Shown: piece after piece, positions 12,292-22,258 of the stretch
How positions within the stretch are numbered: the first letter of the stretch is position 1
How the letters are laid out: every line of letters starts with the position of its first letter
Source of the DNA: Chimonanthus salicifolius
Taxonomy: Eukaryota; Streptophyta; Magnoliopsida; Laurales; Calycanthaceae
Direction of reading: 5' to 3'
Assembly (NCBI GenBank): GCA_013350335.1
Contig: CM023539.1
Location: 71,196,781 to 71,260,780, forward strand
DNA length: 64,000 bases
The notes under the pieces: generated by a model
Database searches by the model: none
What the model was told of the DNA's origin: nothing
What the model saw: only the letters and a program-made list of their open reading frames with translations
Translations under genes and position numbers: made by a program

Positions 12292-12720
12292 TGTAACGAC
12301 TCGACCCACATACAGGGCATAGGGCTCAAACTCAGCAAGAAATTGTTCTCTCTGGGCCTTGCACACAGCGAGCCCGCACGATTTTACATTTGGACCCGAG
12401 CCCACCTGGCCCGGCCCAAAACGCGTCTTGCTAGGTTAATGGGCTTGGCCCTTTATAAAATATCCTCTCTTTCCCTTCCTAACTGATGTGGGACTCTTCC
12501 CATATTAGCTAGGCAGGAGTCCCACATCGGTTAGGAAGGGAAAGAGAGGAGATTTTATAAAGGGCCAAGCCCATTAACCTAGCAAGACGCGTTTTGGGCC
12601 GGGCCAAGTGGGCTCGGGCCCAAATGTAAAATAGTGCGGGCTCGCTGTGTGCGAGGCCCAGAGCGAACAATTTCTTACTGAATTTGAGCCCTAAGCCCTG
12701 TATGTGGGTCGGGTCGTACA
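12292..12720. repeat. 429 bp near-perfect palindrome (5' LTR)
   Basis: Arms of about 205 bp (12292-12496 and 12517-12720) are reverse complements with few mismatches, around a ~20 bp spacer. The inner ends are GATGTGGGACTC and GAGTCCCACATC. The right arm is the normal LTR 3' part, as in the solo LTR at 50528-50868; the left arm is its inverted copy. Confidence 0.9.
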
Positions 12721-13014
12721 AATGGTATCAGAGCATGGTTCAACTCTCTACCTGAGGGTGTGGGCTTCGTTGTTGTATGTGCAAAGCCGGGGATGGCTCT
12801 GGCTTTAAGGGGGGTAGATTGTAATACCCTACCCCAAAAAGTCCCACATTGCTAGTGGCATTGGAAATTCCCTGGTATATAAGTAGTAGAATTCCTCCTT
12901 CTAGCACAAGGCCTTTTGGGAGCAATAGTAGGTTGGCTCGCCAAAGCAAAGCCGTGCGGGTCCTTGTGTAGGCCCAAAGCGGACAATATTGTGCTAGCGG
13001 GACGGGTCGTTACA
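12292..13014 (+). mobile_element. TRIM-like element with a palindromic 5' LTR
   Basis: A 723 bp insertion into the older solo LTR, flanked by CCTAC at 12287-12291 and 13015-13019. Parts in order: a 5' LTR at 12292-12720; a primer-binding site TGGTATCAGAGC at 12723-12734 (matches the 3' end of initiator tRNA-Met); ~85 bp of internal sequence; a polypurine tract AAGGGGGG near 12808-12814; a 3' LTR at 12820-13014. There is no coding sequence, as in terminal-repeat retrotransposons in miniature. The two LTRs are unequal (429 and 195 bp) and alike mainly toward the 3' end. Absent from copy 2 of the locus. Confidence 0.85.
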
Positions 13015-13167
13015 CCTACTCACGAACCCGCATGGCTTTGCTTTGGCGAGCAAACCCACTGTTGCTCCCAAAAGGCCTTGTGCTAGTAGGAGGAAGGCTA
13101 CTACTTATATACCAGGGAATTTCCAATGCCACTAGCAATGTGGGACTTTTTGGGCCAGGGTATTACA

Positions 13168-15228
13168 CTAAAAGCTGCACCGTGACCATCTCGTGAAGAA
13201 TAAGACGAACGGGAATCCACCCGGAGAGGGAGAAGAGCAGAATAAAAAATTCCAACTTCAATTCATTCATCAATAATCCCTAATACAATTCTAAATAGGG
13301 TATTTATAACCTAATCCTAAAAATTAGCTAGTAATTAAAAACCGAAAATAACAAGAAAATAAAAAGAAAAATACATTAATCTTGTCGAAATAAAAAACTG
13401 AAGTCAACTGGGTTTTCAATCTTTTTCTTAACACGTTGCCAGCAGACATGCCATGCATGCCATATGTGTTTCAGGTAAATAGAACTAAACCCACAAGAGG
13501 TGGAACTCTTATGCTTTTACACCTCAAATTATGACATGCAAAATACCAAATTTTGATTGGAGAGGTAACACAATGTTTGATTTTTGTGCTATTATGTATT
13601 TACATTAAAATTGATAACAATACAATCTACCATTTATGTTCAAAATTGAATGCAATTTTGGAGTACAATCAAGTGGTTATAGAGTAATCTACAAAATCCT
13701 TAAGCACCTGTTGTTTGAACTATCAATTATGAAGTTATTAGCCACCACGTTCCTGCACAAAATACATTACATAAAGCGCATAGTCAGGGCCATAGTGTTC
13801 AAACAAAGGAAACCACGACGCAGCGAAAAAACAAGCATTCACACAAACACATGAGATTTATGTGGTTTAGCAATGGCATACATCCATAGTGAGATGGGAG
13901 CAATTTCACTATCTTTCAAAGATTTACAATACTCTCTTCTTCATGCCTATCTCAATAGAAATGAATCACGTAACCCTAGAAATCACTCAAAGATATGATA
14001 TATAAGTGTATGTATGCATCTGAACCCCATGCCCCCCCTATGACCCTTGTCACAGGGATAGGTACCCTTGAAATATATGATCTACAAGTGTGGGATGGAT
14101 ATTTACATTATTTGGAATTATTTTCTGGATTTTCGATAATGGTCATATTTCGGGTCTAATACAATGTCCGGTCGACTTAAAATTGGCTTCATTGGATGGT
14201 GTATTCAGTTATCCATCCAACAAGCCCAAATTAGTGCAATCCAACATGTAATAGAGGTTATAACCTATTTTATGATAAGGTGTTCTAAAGTGATGAGTTA
14301 GTCCTACATGAATTATAAAGTGATGAGTTAGTCCTACATGAATTATGTTTGAAATCTATCATGTAAACAACCTTATAAATGGTCACGAAAGCCACAGTGC
14401 TAAAGGAATTAAGTTGGATTTGAATTTATACTTTTTTGTTAAATTGATTGTGGAGTTTTGAAAAGCTTTGGCCCAAACTCACATAGAAAAGTATTCCAAT
14501 GAGATGGTATGGTAGGGTGGCTTTCTCTTTAGTTTTTCCTTCAAGGCTTGGATCGAAATTTACAAGAGCACATAGCTGATTAAGAATAAATCATTATCCA
14601 TCAATTACTACCAGTACTTCTTTAATTCATTTCAGTTTATTTAAATTAGATGAGGAATTTCTTGAATATTTCATATTATTGAAGTTGAGTAGTCAAGAAT
14701 TCATTGTTGGGCATGTTTGTTGTGAAAGCTCTTATTTCATGGATGGTAAGTAAGGGAAAGGGAAGGTTTATTCTTTGTCATTGATGAATCTACACAAATC
14801 ATACCTAATAGTAGAAAGCATTATATTTAATGTAATTCTGGACGCAACCCAAATTGAAATCAATTTAAATATCCTGGAAGATTAGATGGTTATCTTGGGG
14901 TTGGGGGCTTCTTTTGGATCCTTGTTGGGAGGATGTTTGTGGTTTATTTTTCTTTACTCTCTGCTTCTTTGTTTTTCCCTTTCTTTGGTGGTTCTGAGTA
15001 TATATCTCTTATACTCAGATTCTGCTGTATACTTTCTGAATTTCTTTACTTTTCTTAATGATATTTAGTCAATGTTTCAAAAAAGATTAGATGGTTATCT
15101 TGTAATGTTTCATTTTGGCTTTGGTATAAATCTCTTTTATCTCTTTTCTACTTCTGACTTTTTCCCCATCAATAAAATCTTGTTATTGTTTCAAACAAAA
15201 AAAAGATAAGATAGTTATGCATTTTAAT
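13168..15228. other. Intronic retroelement debris, copy 1
   Basis: No exon of the kinase gene was found here although malectin and transmembrane exons are expected. The part at 13860-14120 resembles non-coding plant retroelement sequence (low certainty). A 30 bp tandem duplication (AAAGTGATGAGTTAGTCC...) lies at 14287-14346. The part at 14880-15205 resembles LINE 3' ends running into A-rich tails. A ~177 bp piece at about 14767-14925 is missing from copy 2. Confidence 0.4.
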
Positions 15229-15377
15229 TAGGGATGCAACTCTGGGCGAGTAAAAACCAGATCTGCCTAGATCCAAATTGAAAATTACTAGGGTCATACC
15301 CGAATTAAAAGACACGGACGGGTCGGTTCGGTGTGAATCCAACCCAACCTAAGCCAAGTTGCATTCCCAATTTTAAT
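15221..15377. mobile_element. Second hAT-like MITE, copy 1
   Basis: The 141 bp element at 15229-15369 has ends TAGGGATGCAAC and GTTGCATTCCCA, which pair as terminal inverted repeats. It is flanked by the perfect 8 bp duplication ATTTTAAT (15221-15228 and 15370-15377). The interior has GGGTCGGTTCGG-type words common in this class of plant MITE. It is non-coding and lies in the same intron; also at 33290-33431. Confidence 0.8.
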
Positions 15378-16555
15378 GTACATTCGGATGACCAGGAACT
15401 GCAAAACGTGGTAATAGGTCAAATTTTTCATCACAAATTAATCCATTTCAATGTATGTTTGGTGAGCAAGGAATGGATAAAAGTGAATGTCGAAAAGTGG
15501 GATGACCATCTAGCCAAATGAAACACAAAGCACTAATAATCTAAGAAACATTAAAACATACTGATACAATAAGAGAAGTAAAGGTGAAAGGAGAAAAAAA
15601 TAAAGTACAAAGTGACAGATGGTATAAAAGACTTGTATCAGAGCTACATAAACACCGACAGCTACAAAAACCAAACCAAAAGGAATGAGACCACACGCTT
15701 CCACAAACTCACAACCCTCAACTACAACACAGAGACATGTGATACATATATACAATGCTCAAACAATTACAAAAAGTAAAGGAGCAATTTTGTTGCATCT
15801 TTTACGTACAATTGCAAACCTCGCTCTCCAACCCAAGAGGGAAATATTCTTGATAATTGGTTGTAAGATAAATCTCTACATCAATAACAAATTAGCATAA
15901 GTTAAAATACACACCATGAAACTAATGAAGGATTAAACTAATAAATGTTAGCTATTAAACACCCTTTATGAATATATATCAAATTCTAGAATTGCTGATT
16001 TGAAAGAAATGGTTGAATTGCTAAGGAGGAAAAGAACAGATAAAAATGGATTTTTTTAAGAAGAATCTGGAAAGTTAATGAAATTTTATGAGAAATAAAA
16101 CAAAATATATTTTTATCCACAAAATACAGAAATCCAGAAATTGTATGCAAGGTTGAAATTGAATCTACCTGATGAGAATCAACATCAATTTGAATATTTT
16201 TGGCAACACGATGATTATTCCTACCGTGAAATCAGGAATCACATTGGGTGAGTATTTTTTTGGATCATTTTCCACATGACATTTGTACGAAATAATGTCT
16301 TGACAATGTTAAAGTGATGGGAAACACATGTAAGACTACCAAACTGCCACCAGTTCAGGTTTCTGAGTTTTAGCATATCAACAACCCAAAACACAATAGA
16401 AAGAACTACTATATGCTTAGTCAAAATAACTCACCAGTAGGCATACGCTAAGCCCATTAGAGGTTAAAACCATATTTAGAAAAAGTACAGTTTGTAAATA
16501 GAGTTAAAATAATAAAACTAAGAATGCAGTAGAAAATTATGTGAAATAAACTTAC
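15378..16555. other. Intron where the malectin exons are expected
   Basis: AT-rich, with no malectin, transmembrane or juxtamembrane motif recognised in any frame. The family's next LRR exon (DLSYN...SGSFP type) was also not found after the exon at 16556. Confidence 0.5.
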
Positions 16556-16621
16556 ATTGTGGTCAGTGATGAACTTTTATTGGAAGGCAATGATCCAAAA
16601 AGACTATTATTTCCAAGAAAC
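16556..16621 (-). pseudogene. LRR exon FLGNNSLFGSLP, copy 1
   Basis: This 66 bp exon encodes FLGNNSLFGSLPSNKSSSLT followed by T and a final ATT. It is the last LRR before the malectin region in this family. The acceptor is AACAG and the donor GTAAG. The frame is open. Confidence 0.85.
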
Positions 16622-16728
16622 CTGTTTATTGAAGCAAGGCAAATAAAGTATACTCATAAAATACTTTTTTAAACATATTCGAAAAAATCTGCTAAAAAGG
16701 ACTGAATAATTGCTACATATTTACTCAC

Positions 16729-16800
16729 AAGTAAACAAGTGAATCCAAATTGAAGAGAGAGTCTGGAATTTGGCCAGTTAAATTGTTGAAGCTCAAATCC
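16729..16800 (-). pseudogene. LRR exon DLSFNNLTGQIP, copy 1
   Basis: A 72 bp LRR exon encoding DLSFNNLTGQIPDSLFNLDS and then LVYL. Acceptor TTGCAG, donor GTGAGT. The frame is open. Confidence 0.88.
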
Positions 16801-17836
16801 CTGCAATAATCCAAACAATATTACAAAAATACAAGAATAAGAAAGATGTAATCCTTTGACAATTCCATCTTTTTAGACGTTGCAGATATATAAGTTGCTA
16901 AATTGCAGAGAATTCCACTTCCCTTTTTTCTGCCACGACATTCGAATATGTGAAGCTAACTTTCATATTTTTCACTGATTTAGCAGGCCCCGTCTGTTGA
17001 GAATAGAAAGGGACAGCCACCAACCCTTGTAGGCAAGGATGTAGCTGAGCTGTGGTTCAAAGCATCTCTCTAAGGAGAGACATTCCCTTCCACTCTCTTT
17101 CCCAATTTTATTTTATAAAATCCTATTTTCGAGAGATTTCTATGTTGTAGAGATCCTTTCTAGGATTTTCTTTCTTCTTTTTGGGGATATTAGGTCTCAA
17201 TTCAAACAAATAAAAATTGGGATTCTTTATGCCCCCTTTGAAATGTATTAGAGAGATTTTGGAGAGCTCTCTTCTAGGGTTTTTAAGAGATCTCTTGTAT
17301 GTGAAATTGCGGAGTAGGTGAGCTTTTTTATTTGTGCATGACATATTGCAATTCTCCCATTCTTATTTCTTGATAAATGAAGTCATCTACCTTTTCGCCC
17401 ATAGATATAGACATCACTATTGAACTACATTAAATTGTCTCTCCTTGTGTAGTATGCATATGAGTTGAATTTTATGTTGATTTATTTGAATTGCACCTTT
17501 TCCACATCATAACACTATTATCTATCTAATGAAGTGTACAACAATATGTCTCCTTTAAGATACTCAATCCATCTGATGAAAATGGAAATTTCCAACCAAT
17601 ACTCCACATTTAATAGGACAACAATTACAAATGATCATCTGATGGACCAGATTTTGAGCAGCTCACATCCATTATGGACTCACTGTATGAAGGATTAGAT
17701 GAGCAAATTTTTGGCTAATATACATGTTGTTGGGTCTAACAGACACTCTATCAAACACCTTGTATATCCTCACACTAATATTTTTCTATGCAAATATGAA
17801 GTACCTACATGCATCCCATGGATATATAGAAATCAT
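16801..17836. other. LRR intron with repeated-looking insert, copy 1
   Basis: The intron holds a stretch (about 16985-17340) with several short inverted words and a T-rich, A-poor composition unlike its flanks. It may be an old insertion but was not identified. Also at 35040-35400. Confidence 0.35.
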
Positions 17837-17908
17837 AGTTGTTTCAATGAGCTATAATCTCCAATGCTAGATGGAATAGTACCAGAGAGCATATTATTTC
17901 TCAAGATT
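17837..17908 (-). pseudogene. LRR exon ILRNNMLSGTIP, lost donor, copy 1
   Basis: A 72 bp exon encoding ILRNNMLSGTIPSSIGDYSS and then LKQ. The splice donor after CAACT reads ATGATT, where copy 2 has the good donor GTGAGA (35885-35890). The invariant G at position 17836 (minus strand) is A, so this intron should not splice normally. Confidence 0.88.
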
Positions 17909-18025
17909 CTGTTGAAAGCAAAAAAGCCATTTGACCATATCATTGCAAATTTCAGAAATATGTAGCCAAATAGAAAGTGCTAACAGAGCAGTATAAAAGC
18001 ATGAATCAAGATTATATGATCTTAC

Positions 18026-18097
18026 AATGTATTTAAATCCTTCATATCCCTTATAAAATCCAGTGTAGAGCTCACATTAGATACATCACTTAGTCTC
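18026..18097 (-). pseudogene. LRR exon RLSDVSNVSST, copy 1
   Basis: A 72 bp exon encoding RLSDVSNVSSTLDFIRDMKD and then LNTL, the atypical LRR of this subfamily. Acceptor CTGCAG, donor GTAAG. The frame is open. The region shared with copy 2 ends just left of it, near 18004. Confidence 0.88.
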
Positions 18098-18175
18098 CTG
18101 CAGGATTAATTTGAGATAGTTAAACAAAATGGGGTTGCTGTTGTAAATGGTAACAACAAGAAAACAAACACTCAC

Positions 18176-18247
18176 AAATCAGTCAATGAAACCAAATTAG
18201 AAAAACTTGATGGTATTGGGCCCTCGAAAGAGTTCCCTTGAAGATTC
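18176..18247 (-). pseudogene. LRR exon NLQGNSFEGPIP, copy 1
   Basis: A 72 bp exon encoding NLQGNSFEGPIPSSFSNLVS and then LTDL. The sequence around the left splice site is CATGCAG-free of a canonical acceptor: the bases just upstream read TGCAG, which serves. The donor is GTGAG. The frame is open. Confidence 0.88.
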
Positions 18248-18566
18248 CTGCATGAAAACAACAATAAGAGAACTAGAAAAGGAATAATAACTTCATTCAA
18301 AGCAGGGTGCATGACTGCAATAATGACCAGGTTATCTCTCCATAAACAAATGACATGGCTATCTGATGAAAATGGGACGTCAGAAGTCAATTTCCACATA
18401 TTTGCCACCTGTCTAATCAAACATCTTTGGATTAACTCTGTCCTCCTTTGTTCCAGCATCTTGACAATTTGGATCACTGAAGAAGGTTGCAGCAAATGCT
18501 CATCTAATATTTGGTATTTCCTCAAAAGATATACAAGGAAAGAAAATTATCAAGATTTTTTCTTAC

Positions 18567-18633
18567 AAATTTGTAAGGTTCGTCCAGTTCCCTATGAAGT
18601 CAGGTATCTTGCCTGTGAACTGATTATGCCCAA
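18567..18633 (-). pseudogene. LRR exon NQFTGKIPDFIG with 5 bp deletion, copy 1
   Basis: The exon is 67 bp where 72 is expected. After TGGGCA (Trp-Ala) the frame meets TAA, while NQFTGKIPDFIGNWTNLTNL is readable in the shifted frame. Relatives have WASDNQFTG here, so about 5 bp (the Ser-Asp codons) are lost. Confidence 0.82.
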
Positions 18634-18974
18634 CTGAAATTCATTGAGATATCCTTTGTAAGACTTAAGATAAAATGGATGCCAAATAAAAGAAAAAAGT
18701 GTATGATGCTGGCCACAGACTAGCTACTGTGATGCCAAATCAAAATGTTGATTGTAGCCTCTACCTTTAGTCAATCCCACCCCTTCACACACCTCATCCT
18801 GACGAAGAGGGGTGGGTGCAGCAATGAATTGGTTGATAGGGGTAGGGAACAACATTATTATATGGGATCTCACAGTCATATTTTAAACCCCATATCAAAT
18901 TAGTAGTCCAGTGAGGGGCATCACACAATTCTTTCTGATTACAGTAAGTAACTGCACGAAATAAAAACTCTTAC

Positions 18975-19045
18975 AAAATCTGCAAGTTCCTTAATTGGCA
19001 AATGTTGGCGGAATTTCACCATTCAGTCCAGCACTGTCAATATAA
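18975..19045 (-). pseudogene. LRR exon YIDSAGLNGEIP with 1 bp deletion, copy 1
   Basis: The exon is 71 bp instead of 72. YIDSAGLNGEIPPTFAN is followed by TAA; one extra T restores LRNLQIL in frame. This is a frameshift in an AAT-TAA context, either a real mutation or a homopolymer sequencing error. Confidence 0.82.
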
Positions 19046-21264
19046 CTGTCAAAGCAAACATGGGCAATGAATTGTGAATTTTTTCTGAAAGATAATTGAA
19101 CGTGATATTAGTCCATCTTCTTCTTCTTTTTTGGTTGGAGGGGGAGTTTGTAATTCTCCACCTCTTTTAAAGATTGGAGATCTCAAATTCACAATAAGGA
19201 GATGGAAAATTGGCACACCCACAAGCATTCACATGGACATATTAATCATAACAAAAATGATTTCTTGAGACTCATTGGCAGTGCGAGAAGTAAACAGAGT
19301 CATATTTTAGCCCTGCAAATTGTGCTTCACTCATTTCTATTTGAAATTAACAAAAGCACACTTCTTTTAACATGATGACCAGAACAAATACAACTATTGA
19401 CTACTTAAATATGAGGTCATTTCAGTGACAAGTTACAGTTGTTAGGACTATAAACTTTCCATTTGTATCTGAAACAGGAGAGTCGTGTATTCATCACTAA
19501 GGGAAGCGTACTACCCACTGAAGTTAAAAAAACTCAGCAAATGCAACTCAACTTGGCTAGGTAAGAATAGAACCCAGAAACTGATCAGGTCTGATCCAAA
19601 ATAGTCCAGAACTTAATTCATGCCTGAGTACAGTCTGGATTTCAAGTTCGTGGACAAGCAAGGAGATAGAGCACCCCTTTTGTAGACACCTCCCAGTTTT
19701 ACCAAACCTCATCTTTACCTAAATTGGCCCTAACAAAACCCAATAAAACATCGAATTACACTACACTAAATTAAAGTAGTCCTCATGACATGATTTGGAA
19801 CCAAAGAGGACCCAAATCCACTACCACCAACTCGAAATGTGCATTTTTGCCATCATAAGGGACAATTTTGTGGGGGCTAATAATGCAGAATAAAAAACTC
19901 CAGCCCCCATGTCGCCTACTACATCATTGCTACACCAACTGGACCCAAACCTGACCAAATCCACCACCAAAAACTTAAAAAGTGCATAAAGAGCATCATT
20001 GTCATAGACCAAAGTGGTTGATAATACCCAAAAAAGAAAAAGAATGCCACCCCTCCAACTTCCATGTCACCTTCAACATCATCACCACGTCATTCCCATG
20101 TCATGCTAGGGTGCCACATCACCACCGCATCAGACGCCACATCAAGCCATATCATCACCACGCCACCCAACATATCAACATAACCCACTAAGGTGCCATG
20201 TCATCACCATGTCACCAGCAATGTCCTTCACAGAATCATCATGGGAGACCCATTGTAAGCCACACCATCATCCATGTCATCACCATGTTGCCAAAATCAT
20301 CTGGGTAGAATAACACATCATTTCAACAAAAGATAAGGACAAGCAATATTCTATAATTCATGGCTCTCTCCAAGACTTAGGTGTTGGACTGAATCAAATA
20401 AATGGATCTCAAACCCAAGTACCGAAATCCCGTGTCCTTACTCCCAAGGATCCTACAAAACCACCCCTGCAAAACCATGGGACCCAATACTATTTGCTAA
20501 AACCATTAATGGACCCACGAGTTTCATGAAAACCACTACCCCAAGGTGGCCCAATCCACCAAATTGAGTTTGCTAACAAGTTCATTGAAATTGAGTTTGC
20601 TACACTTAATAATCCCACATTACACTTGCCATATATCAATTACCACCTCCATTATAAACCTTCACAGGATTTACTTATATATCGGTTTAGAAAGTCATTA
20701 ACAAAACAAAAAGCAAACATATGACCAATTAAACTTAGTTAGTGAGCTAAAATTCGGCTTAAAGATTGAGCTCCAACCATTAAATAATAGCTGTAGTAGC
20801 ATTACGTAACCATGGATAATCATACCACTAATGAGGGGAAAAATGCAAGTGATGGAAGTTGGATTTTGTAAATATTTATTGCACAAATTAGTAAAAGAGT
20901 CAGCCAATATGACTCGAGTACTGCAGACTCAAAGAATTGGTATAAAACCTAATTGTATTGGCTCATATTGTCCTTTCTTCAAGAATGATCATTTCCCAAA
21001 ATCAATAATCTTATATTTTTTGACATTTTATCACCGAAATAGGCCAAATGATAGTTAATGATCTAATGGCATTATAAACCACCAAAAACAACCACCCCTC
21101 TCCTGCGCCTCTTTTTACGGGTGTATTGACCATATCAGTCTAATATAGTGTATCATGTGGCCCCCTTGGATTAATATGTATCATATCGGCCTTGAACTTT
21201 GAACATGTCTCACATTTTTAAGAGATAATAAACATTAAATATTCAAAAGGGAATCATATCTTAC
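19046..21264. other. Large LRR intron, copy 1
   Basis: The intron is 2.2 kb. The stretch 19795-20290 is rich in CATCACCAC/CCATGTCA words and has two loosely similar sub-blocks (around 19810 and 19960), as in decayed repeat DNA. No coding sequence was recognised. Confidence 0.4.
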
Positions 21265-21336
21265 ACATGTTCAAGATTGGTCAAATTTCCCAGCTCAGGA
21301 GGCAATGAACCAGAGAAGTTATTTGAGCTGAAAGCT
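21265..21336 (-). pseudogene. LRR exon AFSSNNFSGSLP, copy 1
   Basis: A 72 bp exon encoding AFSSNNFSGSLPPELGNLTN and then LEHV. Acceptor CTGCAG, donor GTAAG. This is the most N-terminal exon seen; earlier LRR and signal-peptide exons would lie toward or beyond the assembly gap. Confidence 0.85.
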
Positions 21337-22043
21337 CTGCACAAAAACAGAAGTAAATGTTTCAGCATGAAATCACTACAACTGCACTAGTATCAAACTA
21401 ACATGGCAAACTCTACCAAACACTTGCATTGATACACCATATATGTAACTATGTATGAAGCAAGAGAAGCAAGCATGAATGTTGGGAGGATAACACATGC
21501 CCCAAGGACTAGTCAGGTTAAAATTGTCCCCTGTCCCAGTACAGGTGAGATGCCTGGACAAATTGGTCGGAAAAAAAATAAATAGAAGCAAGCATGAGAT
21601 TCGCCAACAGCCCACAGTTCACATTGGTGGGCAACACTAGCATGGAACAATCAAGTTATAAAGATAATCATATTATGTTCTCCCTTAGTAATTTATACAT
21701 CATATTTTTATGAAGCAACACATTCTTTGTATTTTCATATCAGTCTCTTTCTTATGTATTTATTTATTTTTGGTTTTGTACATCTGATCACAAAAGCAAA
21801 GAGTTTAGAATTAACAGCCACATTATGGACACTCTCTAACTAGGATTAAGATTAGAAAGTTAATAGACAAGAAAAGATGCTTGCTGGTAATAAATATGTG
21901 GTAAGCATTCATCCTAATTATTTACAAAACTTCACAATGTTTGTTTTGAAGGCCAGAAAAATTAATGGCTTCTTAGCCTCCTAAGAAAGGAGGAACAAGG
22001 GGGGCATGACATATTTTTTATTTAGGAAAGAGATTTAAAGAAT
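21337..22043. other. Intron or upstream sequence with a SINE-like scrap
   Basis: No gene was seen. Near 21490-21520 the words CACATGCCCC and GACTAGTC resemble the 3' part of the SINE at 22055-22247 (CACATGCCCC, GATTAGTC). This may be an older partial copy. Confidence 0.35.
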
Positions 22044-22258
22044 TTTCTTAAGAATCCAAAGGGGTTGGAGTGATGGCTAGGAACCCGCCTCACGAAGCGG
22101 GAGTCCTTACTTTGATTCCTACTCCACCCCAAAGGATCCACTCCCCATAGAGTTAGCTGGTGCGTGTGGGTGGGAAAGGAGGCTGGCACATGCCCCGAAG
22201 ATTAGTCGGGTGCTCTAAGAACCTGCTGCCATCCATATAAAAAAAAATTTCTTAAGAA
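22044..22258 (+). mobile_element. tRNA-derived SINE with target duplication
   Basis: The element (about 22055-22247) begins GGGGTTGGAGTGATGGCTAG, has a B-box-like TTTGATTCCTA, and ends in an A-run (22239-22247). It is flanked by the 11 bp direct repeat TTTCTTAAGAA at 22044-22054 and 22248-22258. The structure (polymerase III-like boxes, A tail, long target duplication) is that of a plant SINE. Family not named. Confidence 0.78.

Larger units (their letters stand above)
12245..13167 (-). mobile_element. Solo LTR (TRIM family), split by a later insertion
   Basis: The two parts, 12245-12291 and 13020-13167, together make a 195 bp LTR in minus orientation (starts TGTAATACCC, ends GGGTCGTTACA). 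It is flanked by CTAAA at 12240-12244 and 13168-13172, a perfect 5 bp target duplication. The uninterrupted form is at 31200-31393 with the same duplication, so it was there before the two loci diverged. Confidence 0.88.
6646..21336 (-). pseudogene. LRR-VIII-2 receptor-like kinase, copy 1 (broken)
   Basis: The exons match the plant LRR-malectin receptor-like kinases of subfamily VIII-2. Seen are eight LRR exons, most exactly 72 bp with the same phase, and four kinase exons in family order. The full family protein is about 1000 residues: signal peptide, LRRs, malectin domain, transmembrane helix and cytoplasmic kinase. Here the last LRR, malectin, transmembrane and glycine-rich-loop exons are not found between 10282 and 16555, and the N-terminal exons would lie past 21336. 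Lesions seen: a stop in the last kinase exon, an upstream 1 bp loss in the same exon, APE changed to ALE, a lost splice donor, a 1 bp and a 5 bp deletion in LRR exons, and loss of the C-terminus at the satellite junction. Most likely a pseudogene. Confidence 0.85.

Noticed and set aside
12292..13014. Cassandra-type TRIM (LTR with 5S rRNA promoter)
   Set aside because: Size and primer-binding site fit a TRIM, but no 5S rRNA-like internal control region was found in either LTR.
15510..15755. 81-codon hydrophobic minus-strand frame as the receptor's transmembrane exon
   Set aside because: The hydrophobic reading has no splice sites or juxtamembrane motif in the right place and comes from AT-rich intron DNA.
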